Source: Portulaca oleracea (Eukaryota; Streptophyta; Magnoliopsida; Caryophyllales; Portulacaceae). Taken from it: a stretch of 64,000 nucleotides of DNA. The position numbers and the translations under genes are program-made. Below, in pieces: positions 22,190 through 32,880 of this stretch. The stretch is from NCBI GenBank assembly GCA_029582165.1, contig CM055892.1, positions 901,347 through 965,346 of the forward strand, written 5' to 3'. A model generated the notes under the pieces. The model did not search any database and was not told the DNA's origin. It was given only the letters and a program-made list of their open reading frames with translations. Position 1 is the first letter of the stretch. Each line of letters begins with the position of its first letter.

Positions 22190-22970
22190 TAGATATTTTT
22201 TCAGTTATTTAAGTAACTTTTTCGATAAATGTGTGATTTGTGATTAAATATGTCTGCTGAAATGACGATAATTTTAATAAACAAATTTTATCACATATCA
22301 TACATTCACTGACAAAAGTTGTAAATTTATAGGAAAAGTAGCTAAATAGAATTGATTCAAAAGCTTAGAATTGGTAAATACTAACTCAAAAATATCATAA
22401 TTGGATTTATAAATGTCATAAACCTAAAAGTAAGTGTAAGTAAATTTTGAATAATCCCTAAATTATGATGGACCTGTGTAAACAGTAGGTCAATCATTCA
22501 AGAGAAATTAAGCCTTTCTCCAAATTCAATCCCGCCTGTAAATCTTGAAAAGCTACCATGGACAGCGATGTGTGGGTTTGTGCATGTAGCCCCTTCAACG
22601 TCTACATAACAAAATTCTCAAGCCTATCTTGAAAGTATCCGGCACTGGGGGTTTGAACATGGGACCAAGTAGAGGCAGTACGTACAACATACAAAGAGGC
22701 ACACATAGTTAATTTTCTTATTGGAGGGACGTCTATACATGAGTCCAGCTGAGTGCCTTAACTTCGAGCTTGGCAGTTCACCATGTGTGCCTATAGCTTG
22801 AACCTAACCTTGGCCCTATTCTTTGGTTAGGTTGGATATATATAACTCTCCCAACTTATCTTAACTTATACAAACCTAACACAATTCCCAAAAAAAAACA
22901 TCTACGATCTAAAAATACAATTTCCCAAAAAAGCATCAAGTTTATAGGATTAATTGATGAACAAACCATA
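22190..22970. other. Spacer with no recognisable feature
   Basis: Ordinary AT-rich sequence to about 22530, then a more balanced stretch (22550-22900). No frame or repeat in it is recognisable to me. Confidence 0.5.
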
Positions 22971-23080
22971 GAAATGTTTAGGTTTTATTCAACCTAAGTA
23001 GTGTAACGACATTATGGGGAATATTACCTAAACTTAAGTAGTGATACGTAAGTACTGAACAATCATTTAAGTAGCTTAGT

Positions 23081-23684
23081 TTTAGATGTTATAAATTAAG
23101 GTTGAGTTTGGATGATTTTTGTTGTTATTAGTAAGTGAGTTAGCAATTATGTTTGGTTAGGAACAACGTTACGCGACTGTGAACTTCGTAGGCTAACTTA
23201 ATTAAAGGGACGCCTTGAAACAACAAATTTAGCCTTGTTATGGGGAACAAGCTATCAGAGTTTTATATATAGGTCATCATGTGCTTGTGACGTATGAATG
23301 TTGGTCATGACGCATTCAGTTGAGGAAAAACTTATGAAACAAACTCCCATGAAATCAAGATTTGATTTCCTGGGAGTTTGCTTCATAAGTTTTTGCGAAA
23401 CTAAATGCATCGGGACCAACATTCATACGTCGCAAGCCCATGATGACCTATTTATAAAACTCTGACAGATTATTCCCCATAACAAGTATGAATCTGCTGT
23501 TTGAAGACGTCCATTTAATTAAGTTAGCCTATACAGTTGGTAGCGTAAATTTGTTGCTAACCCAACCTAATTGCTAGCTTAATTACTCATAACTCCAAAT
23601 GAAGACATAAATTGTAAATAATTATGTCACGTCCATTTACGTAATCAACAACAAGTTACTACGTAAATACTCAACAACCATTTA
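23081..23684. repeat. Hairpin unit 1 of the tandem inverted-repeat array
   Basis: Starts with the array landmark AAGTAGCTTAGTTTTAGATG. Two arms of about 250 bp (about 23104-23350 and 23362-23612) meet at AATCAAGATTTGATT. Both arms carry GTATGAATGTTGGTC and a TCATCATG-GCTTG segment. A spacer ending ACAACCATTTAAGTAGC leads to the next unit. Confidence 0.85.
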
Positions 23685-24230
23685 AGTAGCTTAGTTGTAG
23701 ATGTCATAAAAAAGTATCGAGTTTGGATGATTTTGGTAGTTATTAGTAAGTGATTTAGTTATTATGTTTGATTAAGAATAAATTTACGCGACTGCCTATT
23801 TAGTTTAGGGTTACTTAATTAAAGGCATGTCTCTAAATGCCAATTCAGCCTTGTTGTGATCAACAAGTTGTCGGAGTTTGATGTATGGGTGATCCACCGC
23901 TTGTGACATACCAAATGTCGATCGTTGTGTATTTAGCATCCCAACTACTTATAAAATGAAACCCAGGAACTCAATATTGATTTCTTGGGTGTTCGTTTTA
24001 TAGGTGGTTGGGATGCTAAATGCACAACGATCGACATTTGTCACGTCACAACCGGTGGATCACCCATACAGTAACTCGGACAATTTGTTGATCACATCAA
24101 GGCTGAATTGACATTTAAAGACCTGCCTTTAATTAAGTTATCCAATGAAATTGGTAGCGTAAATTTGTTGCTAATCCAACCTAATTGCTAACTTAATTAC
24201 TCACAACTCCAAACGAAGACATAAATTAGC
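23685..24230. repeat. Hairpin unit 2 of the array
   Basis: Landmark CTTAGTTGTAGATGTCATAA at about 23690, then arms at about 23711-23975 and 23976-24225. Unit-specific words are present in both arms: GTCGATCGTTG and GGTGATCCACCG. The outer arm parts (AGTTATTAGTAAGTGA, TTACGCGACTGCC) match units 1 and 3. Confidence 0.85.
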
Positions 24231-24862
24231 ACATAAAAAGATGTTGAGTTGGGATGATTTTGGTAGTTATTAGTAAGTGAGTTAGTTATTATGTTTGGCT
24301 AGGAAAAAATTTACGCGACTGCCAATTTCGTTGGTTAACTTAATTAAAGTCGTGTCTTTAAATGTAAATTCAGCCATGTTGTGATCAACAAGTTATCGGA
24401 ATTATATGTACATGTCATCATGTGCTTGTGAGGCAAGAATTGTCTATGATTGTGCATTTAGCATCCCAATCACATATAAAAAGAACACCAGGAACTCAAT
24501 CTGGGTGTTCGTTTTATAAGTGATTAGGATGCTAAATGCACAGTCATAGACATTTCTTACCTCACAAGCACATGATGACATGCACATATAATTTCGACAA
24601 CTTGTTGATCAAAACAAGGCTGAATTTACATTTAAAGGCAGACTTTAATTATGTTAACCTCTGAAGTTGGTAGCGTAAATTTGTTGCTAATCCAACCTAA
24701 TTGCTAACTTAACTACTCATAACTCCAAATGAAGACATAAATTATAAATAATTATGTCCTTTACTAACTTAAGTACTCAACAACCAGTTGCTACATAATA
24801 AAATAGGTTATTTGTCATGGTAGTTTAGAGTAGTAAGTAGGTTAATTAATAGTTCTAGTATC
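24231..24862. repeat. Hairpin unit 3 of the array
   Basis: Begins CACATAAAAAGATGTTGAGT; the spacer before it is shortened compared with the others. Arms at about 24236-24497 and 24505-24745 carry their own words GTCTATGA-TGTGCATTTAGC and GTCATCATGTGCTTGTGAGG on both sides. A spacer with TAAGTACTCAACAACCA follows. Confidence 0.85.
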
Positions 24863-25474
24863 TTAGTTGTAGATGTCATAAAAAGAGGTTGAATTTGGAT
24901 CCTGTTAATGTCTAAGGAGAGTGCGTTTGTTCCTAATAATCTATGGTTGAAAAAGACTTTCATGAGTTGTACCAACTCTCTAATTTATTTATCTGGTTTC
25001 CAAAAATTAGCGCAATCTCAGCAGTGAAATTGCGTGAGATCTATAGTGCTCTGCTAGTTAGAAGCGTCTCAGATTCGCATAATGCAAGAGCAGCAGTGGG
25101 CATCACATAGCAGGTGGTCCGAAGAGAAGCTTAATTGTAGTAATTAAAGGGTCTAATACAAATCGTGTTGAGCTCAACATGATTTGTATTAGACCCTTTA
25201 ATTACTACAAGCTTCTCTTTCAGACCCACCTTGTCTTGATGCCCACCAGGCTGCACAATAAAAACACTGCATTGTACCGAATCTGAGACGCTTCTAACTC
25301 GCATAGCACTATAGACCTCGCGCAATTTCACTGCTGAGATTGCGCTAATTTTTGGGAACCAGACAAATAAAGGAGAGTCGGTACGACTCATGAAAGTCTT
25401 TTTCAGCCATAGATTATCAGGAACAAACACAATCTCCTTGGAGACTAACAAGATCCTCTTGACCGGTGACATAG
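24863..25474. repeat. Hairpin unit 4 of the array, different stem sequence
   Basis: After the landmark CTTAGTTGTAGATGTCATAA comes a palindrome with arms of about 276 bp (24897-25172 and 25173-25451). They meet without a loop at GTTGAGCTCAAC. The stem is unrelated to units 1-3 and is less AT-rich. The landmark recurs at about 25473-25492, next to the start of the transposase gene, keeping the spacing of about 610 bp. Confidence 0.85.
25131..25472 (-). pseudogene. Protein-like frame in the right arm of hairpin 4; possible captured host fragment
   Basis: A 113-codon frame reading ILLVSKEIVFVPDNLW, then TDSPLFVWFPKISAISAV, then KLREVYSAMRVRSVSDSV. The middle part has the look of real protein. 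It reminds me of the region between repeats in plant NO VEIN/sacsin-like HSP90-type ATPase proteins, but this is from memory and weak. The left arm holds the same text in inverted orientation with more damage. There is no ATG context, promoter or continuation into a larger gene, so I take it as a fragment carried by the hairpin and not a gene. Confidence 0.35.
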
Positions 25475-25516
25475 CTTAGTTGTAGATGTCATAAGAAAGT
25501 GTTGACACAAATATCA

Positions 25517-28500
25517 ATGTCGAAATCTAATTCGGTTAACCTTGCAAATTGGAACAAGATTGAAAATACTAGGAAATGGATGTACGAGAGAATCGATGAG
25601 GAGGGGTATCTTAGCAAAGAGTTTGTTAGAGGGGTAAAAGAAGAATTTTTGCCAGTTGCTAAACAAACCATTAGCTTCCAATCGGATAAAGTACTTAGGT
25701 GTCCATGTCCAAAGTGTAGAAACATGAGACACCATAGTGAGGACAATGTTAAGGTGCACTTGTACAAAAATGGGTTCCTTCCACGTAATTTTGTGTGGAC
25801 GAGTCACGATGAGTTGTACGTGCCTCCCGTGGCCACGGTCCCCATCGAAACGTCGAACCAAATAGAAGGGTCGTCGAGGATTGATGTGTTAGACCCAATG
25901 TAAGAAATGCTCATGGATGCCATCGGAGATTTATCGTCCGATCTGTTAGACCCAGTGGAGGATGAGCAGTTAGATGGAGGGCAAAAATTTCTAGAAATGT
26001 TAGAAGCGTCTAAACGACCTTTGTATGAGGGTTGCGAGATGTCACAATTGTCAATAGTGTCTCGGCTTGTAAACGTAAAGTGTGAGTATAATCTCCCTAA
26101 CAAAGCCGTAGATAGTCTGCTAGCCCTCATGAAAGACATTTGTCCCCCTGGTAATGAAATGACAGACACGTACCACTCGGCGAAGAAGTTACTCAAAGCT
26201 TTAGAACTTCCGCATGATGAGAGGATCGACGTGTGTCCAAAGGGGTGTATGTTGTTTTGGAAGGACAACTCCATGCTTGATAGGTGCAACTTTTGCCGTG
26301 ATGATCGATATGTACGGAAAACGACTATGGGTAAAAAGATCGCCCACAAAGAGCTCATATACTTTCCAATCGGTCCGCGGTTGCAAAGATTATACTTGAC
26401 TAAGACATCAACAGAGCAAATTAGGTGGCACTCAACAAATTTTCGAGGGGACGGTGACATGGTTCATCCGTGCGATGGTGAAGCTTGGAAACATTTTGAT
26501 GCCTCTCACAAAGAGTTCGCATGGGAACCACACAATGTGCGGTTGGGTATATGTACGGATGGTTTCACCCCTTTCGGTAGTTTCGGGCAAACTTATTCTA
26601 CATGGCCTGTTATAGCTAACCCATACAATTTGCCTCCGTGGTTTTGCATAAAGAAGCCTTACATGTTCCTCACGCTCTTGATTCCTGGTCCGAAAAGTAT
26701 AAAGGGAAACTTGGACGTATACCTGCAGCCGTTAATAGACGAGTTGAAACAGTTGTGGGAGGAGGGTGTGGACACGTATGATGTGTCTTTGAAGGAAAAG
26801 TTTAGAATGAAAGTGTCCGTGTTGTGGAAAATAAGTGATTTTCCAGCGTACAATATGCTTTCTAGGTGGACCATCGCAGGCAAGTTAGCTTGTCCATATT
26901 GTATGGACAAAACAAAATCACGGTGGCTGAAACATGGGAGGAAACAGTCATGGTTTGATTGTCATCGACAGTTTCTCCCAATGGACCATCCTTATCGTAC
27001 TAACAAGAGTGCTTTTCTAAAAATCGAGAGGAACATTCGCCTCGTCCCCCTCACCTAAATGGGAGACAAGTTTGGGAACAAGTGTCAAGGTTGCCAGCAT
27101 CTACTCAACAACAAGGCAATGTTGACAGCTATCTTCAATATCACAATTGGAATAAAAAGAGCATCTTTCGGGAGCTACCGTATTGGAAAGACCTTCTAAT
27201 TCGACACAAGTTAGATGTTATGCATGTTGAGAAAAATGTGTTTGAGCAGGTGTTGAACACCATCATGGACATCAAAGGAAAGACCAAAATGATGAAAACT
27301 CTAAGAAGGACCTAGCCGGTCATTGTAAGCCTCGCCGGGTTGATAAAGAAAGGACGGACGGAGCTGCATATGTCATGGGTAAAGAGGAGCGCAAGGCATT
27401 ATGTCAGTGGCTTAAAGATATCAAACTTCCCGACGGATATGCAAGCAATCTAGGTAGATGTGTAGATATTAACACATCAAGATTACATGGTCTGAAGAGT
27501 CATCATTGTCATGTTTTCATGGAGAGGTTGCTACCAATTGCCGTTAGGGAGTTGCTTCCTCAGAATGTATGGAAAGCCCTGACGGAATTAAGCCAATTTT
27601 TTAGAGACTTGTGTGCCTCTAAGGTGAGCGTCGATGATATGATCCGATTACAGAGGAACATACCGGAAATCATATGCAAACTGTAGATGATTTTCCCTCC
27701 CGCATTCTTCAATGTGATGGAGCATCTTCCAATACACCTTCCATATGAAGCAGCTAAAGGTAGACCGATACAGTATAGGTGGATGTACCCTTTCGTAAGG
27801 TAATGAATATTTGTAGTGTATTTTATTAAAGTTTCGGACCAACCTCTTTATTTGCAACGCATTCCTTAACGTGTGTTGGTTGTCAAATGTTGTAGATTTC
27901 TAAATCATTTGAAGAGGAAGGTTGGCAACAAGGCAAACATTGAAAGCTCCATATGTAATGCGTTCTTAAGGAGGAGATTTCTAACCTTTGTGCTGCATAC
28001 TTTGCACCAGAAGTGCACACAAAGTCAAAGGACCTTCCAAGGAATGCGTGCCCCGAGTTGGTGTTGCATCCGACGTCAATGGAGCAATACCTGAGTTGTT
28101 TTCATCGAACATTGGGTACTCTCCAGCTGCAGGGAAGAAAAGATTTCTTGACCAATAACAATATGAGGCTGCGCATGAATATGTCCTTTCAAACTCCGAT
28201 TTAATGACTACACAAGTGGTGTACATCCATTACCCAACAACCAAGAAGGATAGATCATCCTGGACTACAACACTGACAATTAAGCCAAGGCAAACAATAG
28301 ACGGACTCGATGATGGAGCATTTCAGGAAGACAACAATGTAGACCCCCCTTTACTTGCTGAGTTTGACCTACTTGACGATCGAGATGGATCGGGAGACGA
28401 ACTATTTAGTGATGATGACGATGGACAAGATCGGGGTATACCAAAGGGTGTGGAAGACGATGAATTAGAAGGGAATGATGTATTAGAAAATGCAGCATTT

Positions 28501-28533
28501 GTTGAGTTGCTTAGTGATGATGATGATGAGTAG
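25517..28533 (+). pseudogene. TNP2-type CACTA transposase gene, broken
   Basis: Domains in order: a transposase-associated N-terminal region (25517-25890; MYERIDEEGYLSKEFVRGV, CPCPKCRN), the TNP2 transposase core (26150-27290; CPKGCMLFWKDN, DGFTPFG, LLIPGPKSIKGNLDVYLQPL, CPYCMDKTKS, KLDVMHVEKNVFEQ), a DUF4218-like part (27375-27990; SRLHGLKSHHCHVFMERLLP, FNVMEHLPIHLPYEA), and a DUF4216-like tail (QVVYIHYPTTKKDRSSW) with an acidic C-terminus. It would excise and reinsert the element. Breaks: in-frame stops near 25901 and 27684, frameshifts near 27030 and 27300, and further disorder after 27990. An intron is likely from about 27795 (GTAAGG) to 27894 (TTGTAG). The ATG at 25517 is preferred because the domain starts soon after it. 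Confidence 0.85.
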
Positions 28534-28586
28534 GTCACACGTGTACGATTAGTTTCTAGGTTTGAACAATCATTTGTTTTTATTAC

Positions 28587-28936
28587 CAAAAATTACTCAG
28601 AGGTACCCGAATATTTGGGGAAACTATTTTTCGGTACACCCAACTTTTCAAAACTAATTTTGAGGTATCCTTACTTTTTGGGTTAGTAATTATTTGGTGC
28701 TTTACCAGCCATTAATTTTATTAAGTGACCGAAATACCCTCATTCTTCTTCTTCAAAGGTATTTTTTCAAGAAGGGAAGAACAAGGGCATTTTGGTCACT
28801 TAATAAAATTAATGGCCGGCAAAGCACCAAATAATTACTAACCCAAAAAGTAAGGGTACCTCAAAATTAGTTTTGAAAAGTTGGGGTACCAGAAAAATAT
28901 TTCACCAAAAGTTAGGGTACTTTAGAGTAATTTTTT
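28587..28936. mobile_element. 350-bp MITE with ~150-bp inverted arms (Mutator-like)
   Basis: The arms run 28587-28740 and 28783-28936 (AAAAATTACTC; AACTTTTCAAAACTAATTTT; TAGTAATTATTTGGTGCTTT). They are flanked by the exact 11-bp direct repeat GTTTTTATTAC at 28576-28586 and 28937-28947. The size of the target duplication and the long arms suggest a Mutator-like MITE. It sits between the two CACTA genes. Confidence 0.88.
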
Positions 28937-29120
28937 GTTTTTATTACGTTATGCGATGTTAAAGTTTAGAAATCATTTTTTATTTTGTTTGGTTTTAAAT
29001 GAATTCGTTTTCGTGATTGTTATTTGACTACTCACTACATGCATCAAATTAAAATGAATTTTAAATTCATTTTTTGTGCGGCCAATTATTGGTTATTATA
29101 GTGCAGCTTAACAATACCCC

Positions 29121-31560
29121 ATGGGCCCACCCTCTCCGTTGTGGAAAATCCAGCCCAGTTTACCTCCCGACCCAGCCAACTCGAAGATCCCCCTCATTAG
29201 GGGAGAAGATTGGTATGTCAACTTAAAATCTTGTCAATACATAATAATTAATAAATATTGCAACGCTCTCACTTATTGCTCGTTTCTTGTAGGATCTCCG
29301 TGCCTGAGGTAACAAGGGTCGTGTCGGAGAGTATACAGTCCCATTACCAAGGGGAGGCTCTTTGCGCCCAAAAATGGAAGATGGCAATAAAATGGTTTAT
29401 TGACAATTTTTCTATGTAAGGATGCAATCCTTAGGAATGAAATTCTTTTATTTGGAATTCGTTAGTGTATGTGGCACAGTAATTATGCGTTTTTTTTATT
29501 TGTTCTTGTACAAAATTAGTTCGAGTGTGAAATGGATCTGGTTGAGGCGGTCTTCAATATGTGGTACTCAAAATTCAACCACCTCCTTAAAGGCCTGGTC
29601 CATCGGGAGAAAAAGGCCCCCAAGGGACAAAGAGATCCCCCATTTGGAAATGAACGTCCGGGCGAGGATGTGGGTGTTACGAGAGGTAGAGGACTACAAA
29701 GCTCGGGTCGATGCATACACGACGAACCGGAACAAAGCCCCGACCCAGAATTTGCACTATGGTGGCTCGATGTCCGCCGGTAAATACGTGCGTAAACTGG
29801 TAAGTCTCCAATAATCTTTTACATTGACGATTTTCTTCATTACCAATTCCAATGTTATATCTGTAATGTTTGTTCAAATTATATTCTTAGGCTAGTGACG
29901 GGATCCATGTAAGCCATGCGGACGTGATAGAGCATTATCATTGCAAGCAAGACGCCGAGGGCAACAAATCACTGGACTGACCCGAAATCGGCCAAAGTTT
30001 ATGTAAGTCATTTCCTTCTAAAGTTTGTCGGTTATATGTTAGATTAGTTACTTGATTTTATGTTGGAATTGTTGTTGAAAATTGGAATGTTTGACTTATG
30101 TTTAGAAACGAGCATGTGGCTCGATAGGATTAATCGGTGTGTAGCCATATATGGTTACTTGATTATATATTAGAATTGTTGCTGAAAATTGGAATGTTTA
30201 ACTTATGTTTAGAAACGAGCGTGTGGCTCGGTAGGATTAACCGACGTGTGGCCATATATGGTTATTTGATTATATGTTGGAATTGTTGTTGAAAGTTGGA
30301 ATGTTTAACTTATGTTTAGAAACGAGCGTGTGGCTCGATAGGATTAATCAGCGTGTGGTCGTATATGGTTGCTTGATTATATGTTGGAATTGTTGTTGAA
30401 AGTTGGAATGTCTAACTTATGTTTAGAAACGAGCGTGTGCCTCGATAGGATTAATCGACATGTGGCCGTATATGGTTACTTGATTATATGTTGGAATTGT
30501 TGTTGAAAGTTGGAATGTTTAACTTATGTTTAGAAACGAGCGTGTGACTCTATAGGATTAATCGGCGTGTGGTCGTATATGGTTGCTTGATTATATGTTG
30601 GAATTGTTGTTGAAAGTTGGAATGTCTAACTTATGTTTAGAAACGAGCGTGTGCCTCGATAGGATTAATCGACATGTGGCCGTATATGGTTACTTGATTA
30701 TATGTTGGAATTGTTGTTGAAAGTTGGAATGTTTAACTTATGTTTAGAAATGAGCGTGTGACTCTATAGGATTAATCGGCGTGTGGAATTGTTGTTGGTT
30801 GTGGTAAAGGGGGCATGTGGCTCCTTATTCTACAAGTTGAGTTTAAATTGTCATTTGCAGGTTTATGTTTCGTATTATGAAGTTGGGATAGTCCATATTA
30901 CAGAGGAAACTCTGCCGAAATTTCCCTGTAACTCTCCCTTTATTCCCTTTGTTGAGGCATCTATTGATAATGTGCTTTGATGACGAACTTATATGATAAT
31001 GTGCTTTGGTGACGCTCCTTTGGTGGTTCCTTTAGTTATATCCATATTGAGTTGATAAGAAACAACTTAACCATTTTGCTATACCTTTAGTTCATTATCA
31101 TAAATGAGAAACATCTTGATCATGTAGTTGTGGTTGCTCATTATTATAACTGTTGATCATTTGCAGAATGATTATCTTGAGCAAGAAGCTGCAGAGGGCG
31201 TGGAGCCCAATTCTGTGGAAGTCAATGCTATGTTCCACAATGTTGCTGGTGGGTTCTCTGTCAGAAATCAGTATGTCTTCGGCCTGGGATCCTCGACAGG
31301 CATGTTTTATGAAAGGTCGGCCCGCTATACACGCCACGAGGGCCAGTGATCTTCTTCCTCATCCACCGCTACCCTATCTGCTTATGCTTCCTTGGTGGCT
31401 CAACATTAGTCTTTGATGAGTCAAGTCTGCCAATACCAGCAGCTGTTGAGCCAACTTGAAGGAAGATTGTCCCAAGTAGAACAAAATCAACAGCAGCAGG
31501 GGGACGCCCTCAAGCGGTCAATTCTCTCCCTCCAATTTCATCAATAGCTCTTCTTCTCCC
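29121..31560 (+). pseudogene. Second CACTA gene, Ptta/En/Spm-type (Transposase_24-like), multi-exon, decayed
   Basis: Exon-like pieces: 29121-29213 (GPPSPLWKIQPSLPPDP), about 29293-29416 (VTRVVSESIQSHYQGEALC), about 29530-29812 (MDLVEAVFNMWYSKFNHLL, then after a frame change YKARVDAYTTNRNKAPTQ and HYGGSMSAGKYVRKL), 29891-30002 (DGIHVSHADVIEHYHCKQDA), about 30862-30980, and 31167-31349 (NDYLEQEAAEGVEPNSVEVN, FGLGSSTGMFYERSARYTR). After another frame change comes a Q/S-rich possible coiled coil to about 31545. The NRNKAP/GGS and GLGS motifs suit the plant En/Spm second transposase protein. GT and AG borders are visible at 29813, 29890, 30003, 30860 and 31166. A stop and at least two frame changes show decay. 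Confidence 0.6.
30036..30790 (+). repeat. Intronic 107-bp tandem repeat, seven copies, later copies arranged as 214-bp pairs
   Basis: The word TTGGAATGT starts copies at 30082, 30189, 30296, 30403, 30510, 30617 and 30724, exactly 107 bp apart each time. Each copy has GAACGAGCGTGTG-like text, an AGGATTAATCG word and CGTATATGGTT. Copies 4 and 6 share GTCTAACTT and GTGCCTCGAT; copies 5 and 7 share GTGACTCTATAGG, so the last four copies are two 214-bp dimers. The array lies in the intron between 30003 and 30860. Confidence 0.92.
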
Positions 31561-31627
31561 CAGGACCCTTCTTCGTAGTGTTTGTGAGGACAACTATAAC
31601 AACTAACTTTTGGGATATGTAATATAT

Positions 31628-31669
31628 TTTGCGATCGTTCAGTTTTATATATAATGTTTGCGACCGTTC

Positions 31670-31717
<48 letters not shown>

Positions 31718-32062
31718 GTTTGCGACCGTTTGGCGCTTATACTTCAAATATATATATCAATTCAGGGAACCCCTAAAGGAATTTTTTTTATAAAAAAAAC
31801 TGTAAACCAGGCGATCGTTCAATGAACGGTCGCAAATTAGCGACCACTGTTCACAGAGGCGCGTGACCGTTCAATGAACGGTCACACACTTTTGTGACCT
31901 TTCATGAACGATCGCCCGCCTCTGTGACCGTTCATGAACGATCGCTAATTTGCGACCGTTCATTGAATGGTCGCGCACTGCTCCAAACGACCATTCATAC
32001 GCGACCGTCCTGAACGGTCGCAAATGAACGGTTGCCCACCCTCGGTCGCGACCGTTCACTCT
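31628..32062. promoter_or_regulatory. CACTA subterminal palindromic repeats
   Basis: About a dozen copies of GCGACCGTTCAT or its complement ATGAACGGTCGC. Many are paired into near-perfect palindromes (GCGATCGTTCAATGAACGGT, GTGACCGTTCATGAACGATC). In En/Spm the subterminal repeats are bound by the TNPA-type protein to bring the ends together, so these are the likely binding sites here. Confidence 0.75.
31671..31713. repeat. (TA)n microsatellite
   Basis: About 20 TA units between two copies of the subterminal motif GCGACCGTT near the CACTA right end. Confidence 0.9.
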
Positions 32063-32098
32063 TATCTGAGAGTGTTCAGAATGGTCTTCTTTTTTTAA

Positions 32099-32111
32099 CC
32101 ATCTTGTAGTG
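32099..32111 (-). repeat. CACTA right terminal inverted repeat
   Basis: CCATCTTGTAGTG; in reverse CACTACAAGATGG. The next three bases outside, TCC, would be the target duplication, but the left side was not found. Confidence 0.75.
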
Positions 32112-32880
32112 TCCTAAGGTCACGCCTATGACCCACTTGCCAATCCTTTATTGATCTTTGGTTGATTTCCTTTGTGAAATCATGGTGGTTGAATATTTGT
32201 GGTGTTTAGCTTTATCCAATATTATATTCATGCATCTAAGAGTTCATTTGATGAGATTTTCCAGCTGCTTTCGAAGATTTGGTTCATTTGCAAGACAATC
32301 AATCATTTAATCACGAATACTCATGCATCAATCAAATCCACACCACGACATGCTTCTGTTTGTATTAGAGTTGTAGGTTAATATCTTGCTTGAGTTATTT
32401 TTCTTTAATTTGGCTTTTTGATCAAAGTTTGGTGTTTTTGTTATTGTTTGTTTTTTTTTATCATACTAGTGATCGCCATCCCTTGTGTTTGGGATTTCGG
32501 TTTTGGATTGAATGTCGGATGACCAGTTTTGGAGGTTGTGATTGTTGGATTGGTGTGATTGAAGTGTTGGTTTGGTTTTGGTGAAAATTTTGCTTTCCTC
32601 TCTTTTGATTTTCCCTCTTGTCTCTCTTGTACACAAACAACAAAAAACCCTAGGCCAAACACAAATCCAAATACGAGAAAACCTAGCTCCACAAAATATT
32701 TCCTAAACATAATGCGTCCTTCTCCCTTCATCTTGATATGGATAATGTCAATGATCCTTGTAAAAAAGAATCAAGTTGACATCAAAGAACACATATGAGG
32801 TCTCCGCTTGAAGAAGCTCGTAATTAGAGCTTGGAGAGTCGAGTCTCAACTATTAAGAACGTTCTTGCTCCATCACGAGG
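32112..32880 (+). other. LTR-like flank of the decayed Gypsy element; no gene seen
   Basis: Starts with AAGGTCACGCCTATGACCC, similar to the U3 words at 37.3-37.7 kb. Then comes T-rich sequence (32390-32640) and A-rich sequence leading into the gag remnant. No primer site is recognisable. It may be what is left of a 5' LTR into which the CACTA element inserted. Confidence 0.4.

Larger units (their letters stand above)
25499..32111 (+). mobile_element. CACTA (En/Spm) DNA transposon, decayed; right terminus found, left terminus not found
   Basis: Two plus-strand genes typical of CACTA elements (TNP2-type transposase, then a Ptta/En/Spm-type gene) are followed by subterminal palindromic motifs and the terminal sequence CCATCTTGTAGTG (32099-32111). 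In reverse this reads CACTACAAGATGG, the standard plant CACTA terminus. I could not find the matching left terminus upstream. The hairpin array at 22970-25498 probably belongs to the element's 5' part or was inserted there, so the left coordinate given is only the start of coding evidence. Confidence 0.8.

Noticed and set aside
30036..30790. CRISPR-like array
   Set aside because: The units are contiguous 107-bp repeats without unique spacers, in a plant transposon intron.
31628..32062. Intrinsic terminators or operator sites
   Set aside because: The hairpins lack U-tracts, and their number and place fit CACTA subterminal repeats.
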